The position numbers were made by a program, and so were the translations under genes. 37,714 nucleotides of DNA from Avimicrobium caecorum (lineage in GTDB: Bacteria > Bacillota > Clostridia > Oscillospirales > Ruminococcaceae), in assembly GCA_904394705.1 (NCBI GenBank), contig CAJFNJ010000024.1, forward strand, positions 1 through 37,714, read 5' to 3'. The first letter of the stretch is position 1; every line of letters begins with the position of its first letter. Of the stretch, positions 1-7,439 are shown in pieces. The notes under the pieces are model-generated. The model had not been told where the DNA came from and made no database searches. It was given only the letters and a program-made list of their open reading frames with translations.

Positions 1-49
1 GAAGGCTCAGCAGGAGCTGCCCGCATCCACCCGCATCGCCACCCCATAA
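1..49 (+). CDS. 3' end of an unidentified gene (partial)
   Basis: Reading codons from base 2 gives an open frame ending in KAQQELPASTRIATP and a TAA stop at 47-49. A strong intrinsic terminator follows 15 bases later, which supports a real gene end. Fifteen residues are too few to assign a family. The rest of the gene lies outside the window. Confidence 0.5.
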   Translation, partial: KAQQELPASTRIATP

Positions 50-64
50 ATCCCCAAACCAATC

Positions 65-99
65 AAAGCCATGGAGCATGAAAGCCCCATGGCTTTTTT
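65..99 (+). terminator. Intrinsic terminator
   Basis: The arms AAAGCCATGG and CCATGGC(TTT) pair around a short loop and are followed by six T. It closes the partial gene at the left edge. Confidence 0.8.
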
Positions 100-306
100 G
101 TTGGGTGGGGGAGGTTTCGCCGGAGTGCCCTGTGCATGACCAGCAGGCGGGGCACAGAGGCTGGGATTCCCCGCACAGCCTGGAAAGGGGCCGGGGTGGG
201 GCTTCCCGGGTTGTTCCGGCACAGACCCGGGCGGCATACAGCCTGGGGCGGATTCCCATTGGGGGATCATTTGGTATTTCCGATCGATCCGATAAAAAAT
301 CCGTAT
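100..306. other. Intergenic stretch with no recognised gene
   Basis: About 200 GC-rich bases between the terminator at 65-99 and the chromate-transporter promoter. Short open frames here are proline- and glycine-rich and have no ribosome site or family resemblance. A small direct repeat (CGATCGATCCGAT, around 281-293) is the only pattern I see. Confidence 0.4.
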
Positions 307-336
307 TTTACAAATCAGTGTCCCAGCCGCTATAAT
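307..336 (+). promoter_or_regulatory. Sigma-A promoter for the chromate-transporter pair
   Basis: A -35 TTTACA (307-312) and a perfect -10 TATAAT (331-336) are 18 bases apart. Transcription should start near 343. The -10 overlaps the first in-frame ATG (335), so that ATG cannot be the start of translation for this promoter. Confidence 0.7.
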
Positions 337-373
337 GGAAGGCAGACAGTTCATGGAAAGGAAGCGGATCACA

Positions 374-943
374 TTGGCAGAACGAAAGGGTGTCCTGACA
401 AAACTCTTTTTCTCCACCCTCTATCTGAGCGCCTTCACCTTTGGCGGGGGATATGTGATTGTCACCCTGCTCAAGCGCAAATTTGTGGATGAGTACCACT
501 GGATCGAGGAGGACGAAATGCTCGATCTGGTCGCCATCGCCCAGTCGGCTCCCGGCGCCATTGCCGTCAACGGTGCCATTGTGGTGGGCTATAAACTCGC
601 CGGACTCCTGGGCGTTGTCACTGCTATCACTGCCACCATCATTCCGCCCTTTGTCATTATCTCGCTGATCTCCGCCTGTTATGCCGCCTTCCGGGATAAC
701 CTCATCATCAGCCTGATGCTCGAGGGCATGCAGGCCGGGGTGGGTGCTGTCATCGCCTCGGTGGTGTATGAGATGGCCTATGTCTTTTACCATGGCAAGG
801 ACACCGCCTCGATGATCCTGATGGCTGCTGCCTTTGTAGCCGGATGCGTGTTTGGCGTCAATGTGGTGATCGTTGTCCTGGCTGCCGGGGCCATCGGTGT
901 TGTCCGTACCCTTGCCGCCCGCCGGAAGGAGGCTGTAAAATGA
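374..943 (+). CDS. chrA: Chromate transporter family protein, first half of a pair
   Basis: A roughly 190-residue integral membrane protein of the CHR (chromate ion transporter) family. The hallmark FTFGGGY near the N-terminus and a PGAIAVNGAIVVGYK stretch are present, and several hydrophobic segments follow. This length is a single CHR domain, so with the next gene it forms the short-chain pair found in many Bacillota; full-length ChrA fuses two such domains. The TTG start at 374 was chosen because GGAAAGGAAG lies 9 bases upstream and the promoter's predicted start point excludes the ATG at 335. ATG 353 is an alternative that would leave a leader of only about 10 bases. The true substrate of pair members is often untested; chromate efflux is family-based. 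Confidence 0.85.
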   Translation: MAERKGVLTKLFFSTLYLSAFTFGGGYVIVTLLKRKFVDEYHWIEEDEMLDLVAIAQSAPGAIAVNGAIVVGYKLAGLLGVVTAITATIIPPFVIISLISACYAAFRDNLIISLMLEGMQAGVGAVIASVVYEMAYVFYHGKDTASMILMAAAFVAGCVFGVNVVIVVLAAGAIGVVRTLAARRKEAVK

Positions 944-1503
944 TCTATCTTCAGCTTTTCCTGAGCTTCCTGCAGATCGGGCTTTTCAGCTTCGGCGGCG
1001 GATATGCTGCCATGCCCCTGATCCAGGATCAGGTGGTCACCCGGTATGGCTGGCTCTCCATGGCAGAGTTCACCGACCTTATCACCATCTCCCAGATGAC
1101 CCCCGGCCCCATCGCCGTCAACTCCGCCACCTTCGTGGGCATCCGCATTGCCGGAATCCCCGGGGCGCTGGTGGCTACCTTCGGCTGCATTCTGCCCTCC
1201 TGTATCCTGGTCACTGCCATTGCCCGGCTCTACCTCAAGTACCGCAATATGTCGGTGCTCCAGGGAGTGCTCGGTTCGCTGCGCCCGGCGGTGGTCGCCA
1301 TGATTGCCTCAGCGGGCATCTCCATTCTCCAGACCGCTTTCTGGGGCGGCGCCGCTGTGACCTTCTCGGGCATCAGCTGGCTGATGGTCGCCCTTTTTGC
1401 AGTGGCCTTCCTGCTGCTCCAGACCCATCGCATCGGCCCCATCCAGGTGATGCTTCTGGCGGGCCTGGCCCGGGTGGGAGCGTCGCTCCTGCTGGGAATT
1501 TAG
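940..1503 (+). CDS. chrA: Chromate transporter family protein, second half of a pair
   Basis: A 187-residue CHR-domain membrane protein, the partner of the preceding gene. FSFGGGYAAMPLIQ near residue 15 and TPGPIAVNSATFVG near residue 50 mirror the motifs of the first half. The ATG start overlaps the upstream TGA by four bases (ATGA) and has GGAAGGAGG just upstream, so the two are translationally coupled and probably assemble in opposite membrane orientation, as known for short-chain CHR pairs. A terminator follows ten bases after the stop, making a two-gene operon. Confidence 0.88.
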   Translation: MIYLQLFLSFLQIGLFSFGGGYAAMPLIQDQVVTRYGWLSMAEFTDLITISQMTPGPIAVNSATFVGIRIAGIPGALVATFGCILPSCILVTAIARLYLKYRNMSVLQGVLGSLRPAVVAMIASAGISILQTAFWGGAAVTFSGISWLMVALFAVAFLLLQTHRIGPIQVMLLAGLARVGASLLLGI

Positions 1504-1512
1504 AAAAAATCC

Positions 1513-1543
1513 GCCCTCTGTCCGCCCGGACAGGGGCTTTTTT
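1513..1543 (+). terminator. Intrinsic terminator after the chromate-transporter pair
   Basis: GCCCTCTGTCCG pairs with CGGACAGGGGC (one bulged base), followed by a run of six T. Confidence 0.8.
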
Positions 1544-1651
1544 ATTTCCCGGGGATACAATGCCGGGCAGAACTGTGATAGAATAGCAGTAGAAAATATC
1601 CCATACAGCGCCGCCTTCCGGGCGGCAGACGAGGAGAGGAAGTGCAAAGCG

Positions 1652-2596
1652 ATGAAGATCATTGAACGGGAGGAGATCCTCCGGCGGCTGACCCCGGCCT
1701 GGTGCATCGGCCTGATGCGGGACTGTCTGTCCCAGCTGGAGGAGGGCAGGGCAGTGCAGTACCTGCGCACCGTCACCCCGCTGCCCTCGGGGGACATCAT
1801 GGGCTATATGCCGGCGGCGGTGTCCGGGGCATTCGGGGCCAAGGTCATCACCGTGTTCCACCACAACAGCGAAAAGGGTCTGCCCTCCCATCAGGGGAGC
1901 GTACTGCTCTTTGACGGCGAAACCGGTACCCTCCAGGCCATGCTGGACGGCGGCGCCATCACCGAGATCCGCACCGGTGCAGCCAGTGCCGTTGCCACCG
2001 ATCTGCTGGCCCGTCCCGATGCCGAAGTGCTGGCGCTGATCGGAAGCGGCGCCCAGGCCCGGAGCCATCTGCTGGCGATCCGGGAGATCCGCAAGCTCCG
2101 GGAGGTGCGGGTGTGGAGCCCCAGCCTGGAGAGCGACACCCGTTTTGCCCGGGAGATGGGAGAGCTGACCGGCCTGCCAGTGCGCATCTGCGCGTCGGCA
2201 AAGGAGGCCGCGGAGGGAGCGGACATTCTCTGCACCCTGACCCCGTCCAAGACCCCGGTGCTGGAACGGGAATGGCTGAAGCCCGGCGCCCATGTGAACG
2301 CCGTGGGAGCCTGTTCGGCGGACGCCCGGGAACTGACCGGCGAGCTGGTGCGGGACAGCGTCTTTTACTGCGACAGCGTCGAGTCGGTGATGGCAGAGAG
2401 CGGCGACTTCCTGATCCCGCTGCGGGAGGGGCTCTTTGGAGAGGAGCACCTCCGGGGCACCCTGGGCGAGCTGCTGCTGGGCAGGAAGCCCGGACGCACC
2501 TCCCCTGAGGAGATCACCGTCTATGAATCGCTGGGGCTGGCAGTGGAGGACATCGCCTGTGCCGAAGCCCTCTGCCGTCCCGCCGCGAAACTGTAA
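1652..2596 (+). CDS. Ornithine cyclodeaminase / mu-crystallin family protein
   Basis: A 314-residue NAD(P)-dependent protein of the OCD/mu-crystallin fold. The Rossmann motif LALIGSGAQA sits near residue 130, and the substrate region with the conserved Lys (GAKVITVFHHNSEKGLPSHQG) is near residues 67-90. Family members deaminate ornithine to proline, reduce ketimines, or act as alanine dehydrogenases. Here the segment NAVGACSADARELTGE carries Cys-Ser where ornithine cyclodeaminases and alanine dehydrogenases have an Asp; it resembles the mu-crystallin version (VGASRPDWREL), so imine/ketimine reductase activity is more likely than ornithine cyclisation. That comparison is from memory. The start has GAGGAGAGGAAG upstream. 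The gene stands alone between two terminators. Confidence 0.85.
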   Translation: MKIIEREEILRRLTPAWCIGLMRDCLSQLEEGRAVQYLRTVTPLPSGDIMGYMPAAVSGAFGAKVITVFHHNSEKGLPSHQGSVLLFDGETGTLQAMLDGGAITEIRTGAASAVATDLLARPDAEVLALIGSGAQARSHLLAIREIRKLREVRVWSPSLESDTRFAREMGELTGLPVRICASAKEAAEGADILCTLTPSKTPVLEREWLKPGAHVNAVGACSADARELTGELVRDSVFYCDSVESVMAESGDFLIPLREGLFGEEHLRGTLGELLLGRKPGRTSPEEITVYESLGLAVEDIACAEALCRPAAKL

Positions 2597-2618
2597 CCGG
2601 CAGGATAGAAAAACAGAA

Positions 2619-2655
2619 AAAATACCGCCCTGGCAGCACCGGGGCGGTATTTTTT
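2619..2655 (+). terminator. Intrinsic terminator
   Basis: AATACCGCCC pairs with GGGCGGTATT and is followed by a T run. It lies 22 bases after the cyclodeaminase-like gene. Confidence 0.85.
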
Positions 2656-2774
2656 ATGATAAGCGAAAGGTATGGCTGGAAGGTGCCGGGCGGTGTGATG
2701 TCCGGCGCTTTCCTATTTATATAGGGGAGGGCTGTCCCCGGCGCTGTGTGCCGGGTGCGGGGCGGGCCCGGGGA

Positions 2775-3971
2775 TCAGTCCCGGTGCTCGTCCAGGTAGC
2801 GGGCGGCGCAGTAGGCATAGAGGGCAGCGCCCCGGTACAGCACCGACTCGTCCACGATCATCTTCGGGTTGTGGGCGCCGCAGGTGTGGCCTTCGGCAAT
2901 GCTGCCCACGCCCAGATGGAACATGGCAGCAGGGATCTGCTCCGCCACGGCGGTGAAGTCCTCGGTGCCGCTGAGCCCGGTGAGCTCGATGACATCGCCG
3001 GCGCCGAACAGCTCGGCACAGTAGCCGCTCACCGCCTCGCAGACTGCCGGGTCATTGTAGAGGGAGGGCATGCCGTAGACAAATTCCACCTCGGCCTTGC
3101 CCCGGAAGGTGGCGGCAGTGCCTTCGCAGATCTCCTTGACCCGCTCCTTGAGGAAGGCACGCATCTCCCGGTCAGCAGCCCGCACCGAGATCTCCACGGC
3201 ACAGCTGCCCGACAGGGTATTGCAGCTGGAGCCGCCGTGAATGGTGCCCACCAGCACCATGGTGCGGTCGTCCATGGCGACCTCCCGGGCCAGGATCTCC
3301 TGGAGGGCGATCACCGCATGGGCGGCAATGTTGATGGCGTCCACGCCCTTCTGGGGAGTGCTGCCGTGGGCGTCCTTGCCGGTGAAGGTCACCCTGATGG
3401 CATCGCCCGAGAAGTTGGCGACACCCGGCTTATAGGAGATCTTGCCCGCAGCGGTGTCCTCGCCGCCGCCCACCGAGATGTGCAGGCCGATACCCGCATC
3501 CACTCTGGGGTTCTCCAGCAGGCCGTGCTCGATCATATCCTTGGCGCCGGCGAGCAGTTCCTCGGCGGGCTGGAACATGAGCTTGACACAGCCAGGCAGT
3601 TCCCCGGCGTGTTCCGAGAGCAGCCGGGCGGCGGCAAGCAGCATGGCGGTGTGGGTATCATGTCCGCAGGAGTGGCAGTGACCATTCTGCGCCGCAAAGG
3701 GCAGTCCCGATTCCTCGGTCATGGGCAGGGCGTCCATATCGCCCCGGAGCAGGAAGCACTTGCCCTTTTTGGGGTCGCCGATGACGCAGGTGATGCCGGC
3801 CTTTCCGCAGCGGACAGGGGTGAGGCCGTATTCCCGGAGTTTTTTCTCCACAAAGGCAGTGGTCTGGGGCAGGTCAAAGCCGGTTTCGGCATAGCTGTGG
3901 AGGGTGCGGCGGTTTTCGATGAGTTCCTCCCGGAGTTCTTCGGCACGGTTCAGGATCATAGTGGCGTTCAT
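2775..3971 (-). CDS. M20 family amidohydrolase (IAA-amino acid hydrolase / N-acyl amino acid deacylase type)
   Basis: A 398-residue metal-dependent amidase of peptidase family M20D. Visible motifs: RGDMDALP near residue 76, the metal-binding HCHSCGHDTHTA with Cys102/His104, the FQPAEE glutamate pair near 137-138, and GLHISVG with His164. Such enzymes cleave N-acyl, N-indoleacetyl or N-aminoacyl conjugates to release a free amino acid. The ATG start has AAGGAAG eight bases upstream. It is preceded by a complete T-box leader and its own consensus promoter, so expression should rise when a specific tRNA is uncharged. That implies the enzyme liberates or scavenges that amino acid. The exact substrate cannot be read from the sequence. 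Confidence 0.9.
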   Translation of the reverse strand: MNATMILNRAEELREELIENRRTLHSYAETGFDLPQTTAFVEKKLREYGLTPVRCGKAGITCVIGDPKKGKCFLLRGDMDALPMTEESGLPFAAQNGHCHSCGHDTHTAMLLAAARLLSEHAGELPGCVKLMFQPAEELLAGAKDMIEHGLLENPRVDAGIGLHISVGGGEDTAAGKISYKPGVANFSGDAIRVTFTGKDAHGSTPQKGVDAINIAAHAVIALQEILAREVAMDDRTMVLVGTIHGGSSCNTLSGSCAVEISVRAADREMRAFLKERVKEICEGTAATFRGKAEVEFVYGMPSLYNDPAVCEAVSGYCAELFGAGDVIELTGLSGTEDFTAVAEQIPAAMFHLGVGSIAEGHTCGAHNPKMIVDESVLYRGAALYAYCAARYLDEHRD

Positions 3972-4093
3972 AATCAGATCTTCCTTTCCAATATGTAGAA
4001 TTTCCAGTGATTTATACAGAATTCCGGTGGATTCGCCATCGGCGATAGAACTGTTTTGCGGGAATCATGGAAAAATCCCTCCTCTGCGGCAAT

Positions 4094-4397
4094 AAAAAAA
4101 CGGCTTTTGTCCCTATAAACGGGACAAAAGCCGTAGCTTCTGCGGTACCACCCATCTTGACGCCTGAAATTGAAAGCGTCCGCCTCAGACACGCCCAACA
4201 GCGTGTGCGCCCGGATAACGGCAGGCCAGACCGTCTGATTTTACTGGGCCGGAGAAAATTCCTCCGGCGGTTCGCTCAGCCCTCGCGGGTCCATTCGTCC
4301 GGTGGCCTGCGGCTGCACTCGCACCAACGGCAGCTCTCTGTGCGCGGTCTCCCCGGATTACTTCTCCCGGTCAAAGGTTTCTGTGGCTGTTTGATTT
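4094..4397 (-). promoter_or_regulatory. T-box leader (tRNA-sensing) controlling the M20 amidohydrolase
   Basis: The minus strand carries the whole architecture. Stem I has an AGTA specifier-loop motif (4362-4359) and an apical AGAGAG...GTTGGTGCGAG element. The T-box sequence GGGTGGTACCGC is at 4153-4142. A terminator follows: ACGGCTTTTGTCCC pairs with GGGACAAAAGCCGT, then seven T (4134-4094). The likely specifier lies in GAA-TGG-ACC, giving TGG (Trp) at 4293-4291 followed by a purine. The overlapping ATG (Met) is an alternative. The variable base of the UGGN motif is U, which fits a tRNA with A at position 73 better than one with G73, so the Trp call is uncertain. Confidence 0.92.
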
Positions 4398-4403
4398 GCC
4401 TTC

Positions 4404-4432
4404 ATTATAGAAAAGCGCCGGGGCTTTGTCAA
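4404..4432 (-). promoter_or_regulatory. Sigma-A promoter of the T-box transcript
   Basis: Perfect TTGACA (4432-4427) and TATAAT (4409-4404) separated by 17 bases, directly upstream of T-box stem I. Confidence 0.92.
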
Positions 4433-4515
4433 GTCTGTTTTAATGGCTTTTTCGGGGGAAACCGGCAAAATATTTATACAAATCAGAATATTATATAGAA
4501 ATATTACAGATTTTC

Positions 4516-4983
4516 TCAGCGGTTGAGCAGATAAATCCCCAGATTGAGATACCCGGCTACCCCCAGCCAGAGCAGGTAGGGCACCAGGGCCAGGGCAGCT
4601 TTCCAGTCGATGGCGGCAGAGCGCCGGATCAGGTCGGCCACCAGCAGGAACAGCACAATGAGCACCAGCAGGGCAGCCAGCCACCAGCCGCCCAGGAAGA
4701 AGAGGAGCGGCCAGAGGAAGTTGAGCGCCAGGGTGAGCACATATTCACCCAGGGCTTCCCAGCGGGCGGGGGAGGAGGACTTCCAGATGCGCCAGCTGGC
4801 ATACCCCATGAGCAGGTAGAGAATGGTCCATACCACCGGGAATACCCAGCCGGGCGGGGCAAAGGGCGGTTTTTTGAGCAGCTTATAGCCGGACATGGCG
4901 CTGCGTGTGAAATATCCTGCCAGTCCGCCCACTGCCAGCGGCAGGAACAGGGCAGGCAGCAGGGAGGAGAGCTTGTGTTTCAA
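4516..4983 (-). CDS. tspO: TspO/MBR family tryptophan-rich membrane protein
   Basis: A 155-residue five-helix membrane protein of the TspO/translocator family. The signature KPPFAPPGWVFPVVWT is near residues 37-52, followed by LYLLMGYASWRIW; the rest is Trp-rich and hydrophobic, and the length is typical. Bacterial TspO proteins bind porphyrins and cholesterol-like ligands and affect tetrapyrrole handling and stress responses; the role here is inferred. The start is TTG at 4983, chosen because the family's N-terminus begins here and GGTGATC lies upstream; the next Met is too far inside. It is upstream of, and co-directional with, the T-box/M20 unit, but that unit has its own promoter. Confidence 0.9.
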   Translation of the reverse strand: MKHKLSSLLPALFLPLAVGGLAGYFTRSAMSGYKLLKKPPFAPPGWVFPVVWTILYLLMGYASWRIWKSSSPARWEALGEYVLTLALNFLWPLLFFLGGWWLAALLVLIVLFLLVADLIRRSAAIDWKAALALVPYLLWLGVAGYLNLGIYLLNR

Positions 4984-5076
4984 CGGAAGATCACCTGCTT
5001 TCAGGGGAGTATGGGATATGGATAGTGTACGCCGGGAAATGGCGGATTATGCAAATGAAACAAAACAAAAATATAC

Positions 5077-5089
5077 TTAGGCTTCCTAA
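5077..5089. promoter_or_regulatory. Perfect inverted repeat TTAGG-CTT-CCTAA in the tspO/marR intergenic region
   Basis: A 13-base perfect palindrome with a 3-base centre. It abuts a TATAAT on the minus strand (5094-5089), which could be the tspO -10 although no good -35 accompanies it. The half-sites resemble DtxR-family iron-regulator sites (TTAGG...CCTAA). This is a tentative operator. Confidence 0.4.
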
Positions 5090-5141
5090 TTATAAAGAGG
5101 GCTAAAAATGCGAATAATTTGTGAACTTGCACATTCTTTGA

Positions 5142-5170
5142 TTGACATAATTATTTAATTGCGCTATGAT
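5142..5170 (+). promoter_or_regulatory. Sigma-A promoter of the marR-ABC operon
   Basis: TTGACA (5142-5147) and TATGAT (5165-5170) with a 17-base spacer. Confidence 0.88.
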
Positions 5171-5171
5171 A

Positions 5172-5185
5172 GTTTGGTAGCGAAC
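5172..5185. promoter_or_regulatory. Probable MarR operator at the transcription start
   Basis: GTTTGGTAGCGAAC is a 14-base imperfect palindrome (10 of 14 positions symmetric, pattern GTTyGsTAsCrAAC). It begins two bases after the -10 box and covers the predicted start point, the usual place for an autorepressor site. Confidence 0.55.
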
Positions 5186-5214
5186 AATGTGACACAGAAA
5201 GGAGTTTGTCCGGA

Positions 5215-5664
5215 TTGAGCCATAAGGAAACGATCCTGTATTCCCTGAAGATGATCGACAATCTGGTGCGGAAGCTGATGGACCGGCATATTACTGCGGA
5301 TAAGCAGGGACTGACGATTATGCATACCTGGATTGTGGGTTTTCTCTACAATAATCCTGACCGGGCGGTATACCAGCGGGATATTGAACGGGAATTCCGG
5401 GTCAATCGGGCGACGGTATCAGGCATGATCTCCCTGATGGAACAGAAGGGACTGATCCGCCGGCTGAGTGTATCCCATGATGCACGGCTCAAAAAGCTGG
5501 AGCTTACCCAGTTGGGTCGGGAACTGCATGAAAAACAGGTCCGCCGGTTTGAAGCGCTGGAAGGAACCATGGAAGATGCCCTGACTCCGGAAGAACTCAG
5601 GCAGCTGTTTGTCATCACAGACAAACTGCGGCATGCTCTGGAAACACTGGTTCAGAATGATTAA
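5215..5664 (+). CDS. MarR family transcriptional regulator
   Basis: A 149-residue winged-helix regulator. The DNA-binding helix is in DIEREFRVNRATVSGMISLMEQKGLIRR (about residues 57-85), followed by a wing with the family Asp-Arg-like SHDARLKKLELTQLGRE. Helical dimerisation arms flank it on both sides. I chose TTG at 5215 because AAAGGAG (5198-5204) is 10 bases upstream; the TTG at 5206 would sit only one base from that site. It leads an operon with two ABC exporter genes (20-base gap), so it probably represses that exporter and itself until a toxic ligand binds. Confidence 0.9.
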   Translation: MSHKETILYSLKMIDNLVRKLMDRHITADKQGLTIMHTWIVGFLYNNPDRAVYQRDIEREFRVNRATVSGMISLMEQKGLIRRLSVSHDARLKKLELTQLGRELHEKQVRRFEALEGTMEDALTPEELRQLFVITDKLRHALETLVQND

Positions 5665-5684
5665 AGGAGGGGAATGATCCGATT

Positions 5685-7439
5685 ATGACGAACACAGTCA
5701 AGCAGCTGAGCAAAAGCGTGCGGGAGTATAAGCGGGATGCCATCCTCACTCCGGTATTTGTAATCGGCGAAGTTGCCATGGATGTTGTAATCCCGATGCT
5801 GATCTCCCATCTCATCGATTACGGCATCACACCCGGCAACATGGACTACATTTACACGGTGGGATTCCAGCTGGTAGTTGCCTGTCTGGTGGCACTGGCC
5901 CTGGGAGTTCTCTCGGGCCGGCACGCAGCCAAGGCTTCCGCCGGTTTTGCCAAGAACCTGCGCAAGGATATGTACTACAATGTACAGAACTTTGCGTTTT
6001 CCAACATTGATAAGTTTTCCACACCCAGTATCATCACCCGTATGACCACCGATGTCACCAATGTGCAGATGGCCTTCCAGATGGTGATCCGTGTGGCAGT
6101 GCGGTCGCCCATCATGCTGATTTCGGCACTGTTCATGGCCTTCCGCCTGGGCGGCAAGATGGCAATGGTTTATCTCATTGTCATTCCTGTGCTGGGCTTC
6201 GGACTCTACTTCATCTCCACTTCGGTTGCCAAGATCTTCAAGCGGGCATTCAAGCGGTATGATACCCTCAATGCCGTAGTTCAGGAGAATGTAAGCGGTA
6301 TCCGGGTTGTAAAGAGCTATGTCCGTGAGGACTATGAGATCAAGAAGTTCACCGATATGTCCGATGGCATGCGGCAGGACTTCACCAAGGCCGAAACCCG
6401 TCTGGCCCTCAATATGCCCATGATGCAGCTGTGTATTTACAGCACCATGACAGCCATCTTCTGGTTCGGTTCCCGGTTCATTCTGTCTGGCGGCATGACC
6501 ACCGGCAACCTGATGAGCCTGGTTACATACACCATGCAGATGCTCAACTCGATGATGATGCTCTCGATGGTATTCACCATGATCGTAATGTCCCGTGCTT
6601 CCATGGAGCGTATCGCAGAACTGCTCCGTGAAACCCCCGACATCCAGAGCGCCCCGGACGGCGTCAGCGAAGTCAAGGACGGCAGCATCGAGTTCAGGAA
6701 TGTATCCTTCAGCTATAAGGGCGAGGGTACCAATCCCAGCCTGATGGATGTGAACCTCTCCATCCGCAGCGGCGAGACCATCGGTATCATCGGTTCCACC
6801 GGTTCTGCCAAGAGTACCCTGGTACAGCTGATCCCGCGGCTCTATGACGCCACCGAAGGCGAAGTGCTGGTAGGCGGCGTCAATGTCAAGAATTATGATC
6901 TGGAAGCACTGCGCAACTCGGTTTCCATGGTACTGCAGAAGAATGTACTGTTCTCCGGTACCATCAAATCGAACCTGCGCTGGGGCGATGAGAATGCCAC
7001 CGATGAAGAGATGATCACCGCCTGCAAGCATGCTCAGGCCGATGACTTTATCCAGAGCTTCCCGGACAAGTATGATTCGCGTATTGAACAGGGCGGTACC
7101 AATGTATCGGGCGGACAGAAGCAGCGTCTGTGTATTGCCCGCGCACTGCTCAAGAAGCCCAAGATCCTGATCCTGGACGACTCCACCAGCGCGGTGGATA
7201 CCAAGACAGATGCCATGATCCGGGATGCCCTTGCCAATGACCTGGCAGACACCACCAAGATCATTGTAGCCCAGCGTGTAACCTCCATTCAGGATGCGGA
7301 CCGCATCATTGTAATGGACGAGGGCCGCATCAATGGTATCGGCACCCATGAGGAACTGCTCCGGACCAATGAGATCTACCGCGAAGTATACACATCACAG
7401 CAGAAGGGAGGAGACGAAGAGAATGCCCAGAATGACTAG
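5685..7439 (+). CDS. Heterodimeric ABC exporter subunit with degenerate ATP site
   Basis: A 584-residue half-transporter with six membrane helices (residues 1-310) fused to an ATPase domain. Walker A is GSTGSAKST (370-378), with Ala in place of the usual second-last Gly. The signature is VSGGQ (474-478). Walker B is ILILDD, with Asp499 where the catalytic Glu belongs. These are the marks of the degenerate partner in heterodimeric multidrug exporters of the BmrC/D and TM287/288 type. The start has AAAGGAGGGGAATG upstream. It lies 20 bases after marR and overlaps the next subunit by 17 bases, so all three are co-transcribed. The substrate is unknown; drug or toxin efflux is inferred from the MarR context. 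Confidence 0.92.
   Translation: MTNTVKQLSKSVREYKRDAILTPVFVIGEVAMDVVIPMLISHLIDYGITPGNMDYIYTVGFQLVVACLVALALGVLSGRHAAKASAGFAKNLRKDMYYNVQNFAFSNIDKFSTPSIITRMTTDVTNVQMAFQMVIRVAVRSPIMLISALFMAFRLGGKMAMVYLIVIPVLGFGLYFISTSVAKIFKRAFKRYDTLNAVVQENVSGIRVVKSYVREDYEIKKFTDMSDGMRQDFTKAETRLALNMPMMQLCIYSTMTAIFWFGSRFILSGGMTTGNLMSLVTYTMQMLNSMMMLSMVFTMIVMSRASMERIAELLRETPDIQSAPDGVSEVKDGSIEFRNVSFSYKGEGTNPSLMDVNLSIRSGETIGIIGSTGSAKSTLVQLIPRLYDATEGEVLVGGVNVKNYDLEALRNSVSMVLQKNVLFSGTIKSNLRWGDENATDEEMITACKHAQADDFIQSFPDKYDSRIEQGGTNVSGGQKQRLCIARALLKKPKILILDDSTSAVDTKTDAMIRDALANDLADTTKIIVAQRVTSIQDADRIIVMDEGRINGIGTHEELLRTNEIYREVYTSQQKGGDEENAQND

Noticed and set aside
2436..3998. 520-codon plus-strand frame opposite the M20 amidohydrolase
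   Set aside because: It lies antisense to a gene with all catalytic motifs, crosses a terminator, and shows no domain.
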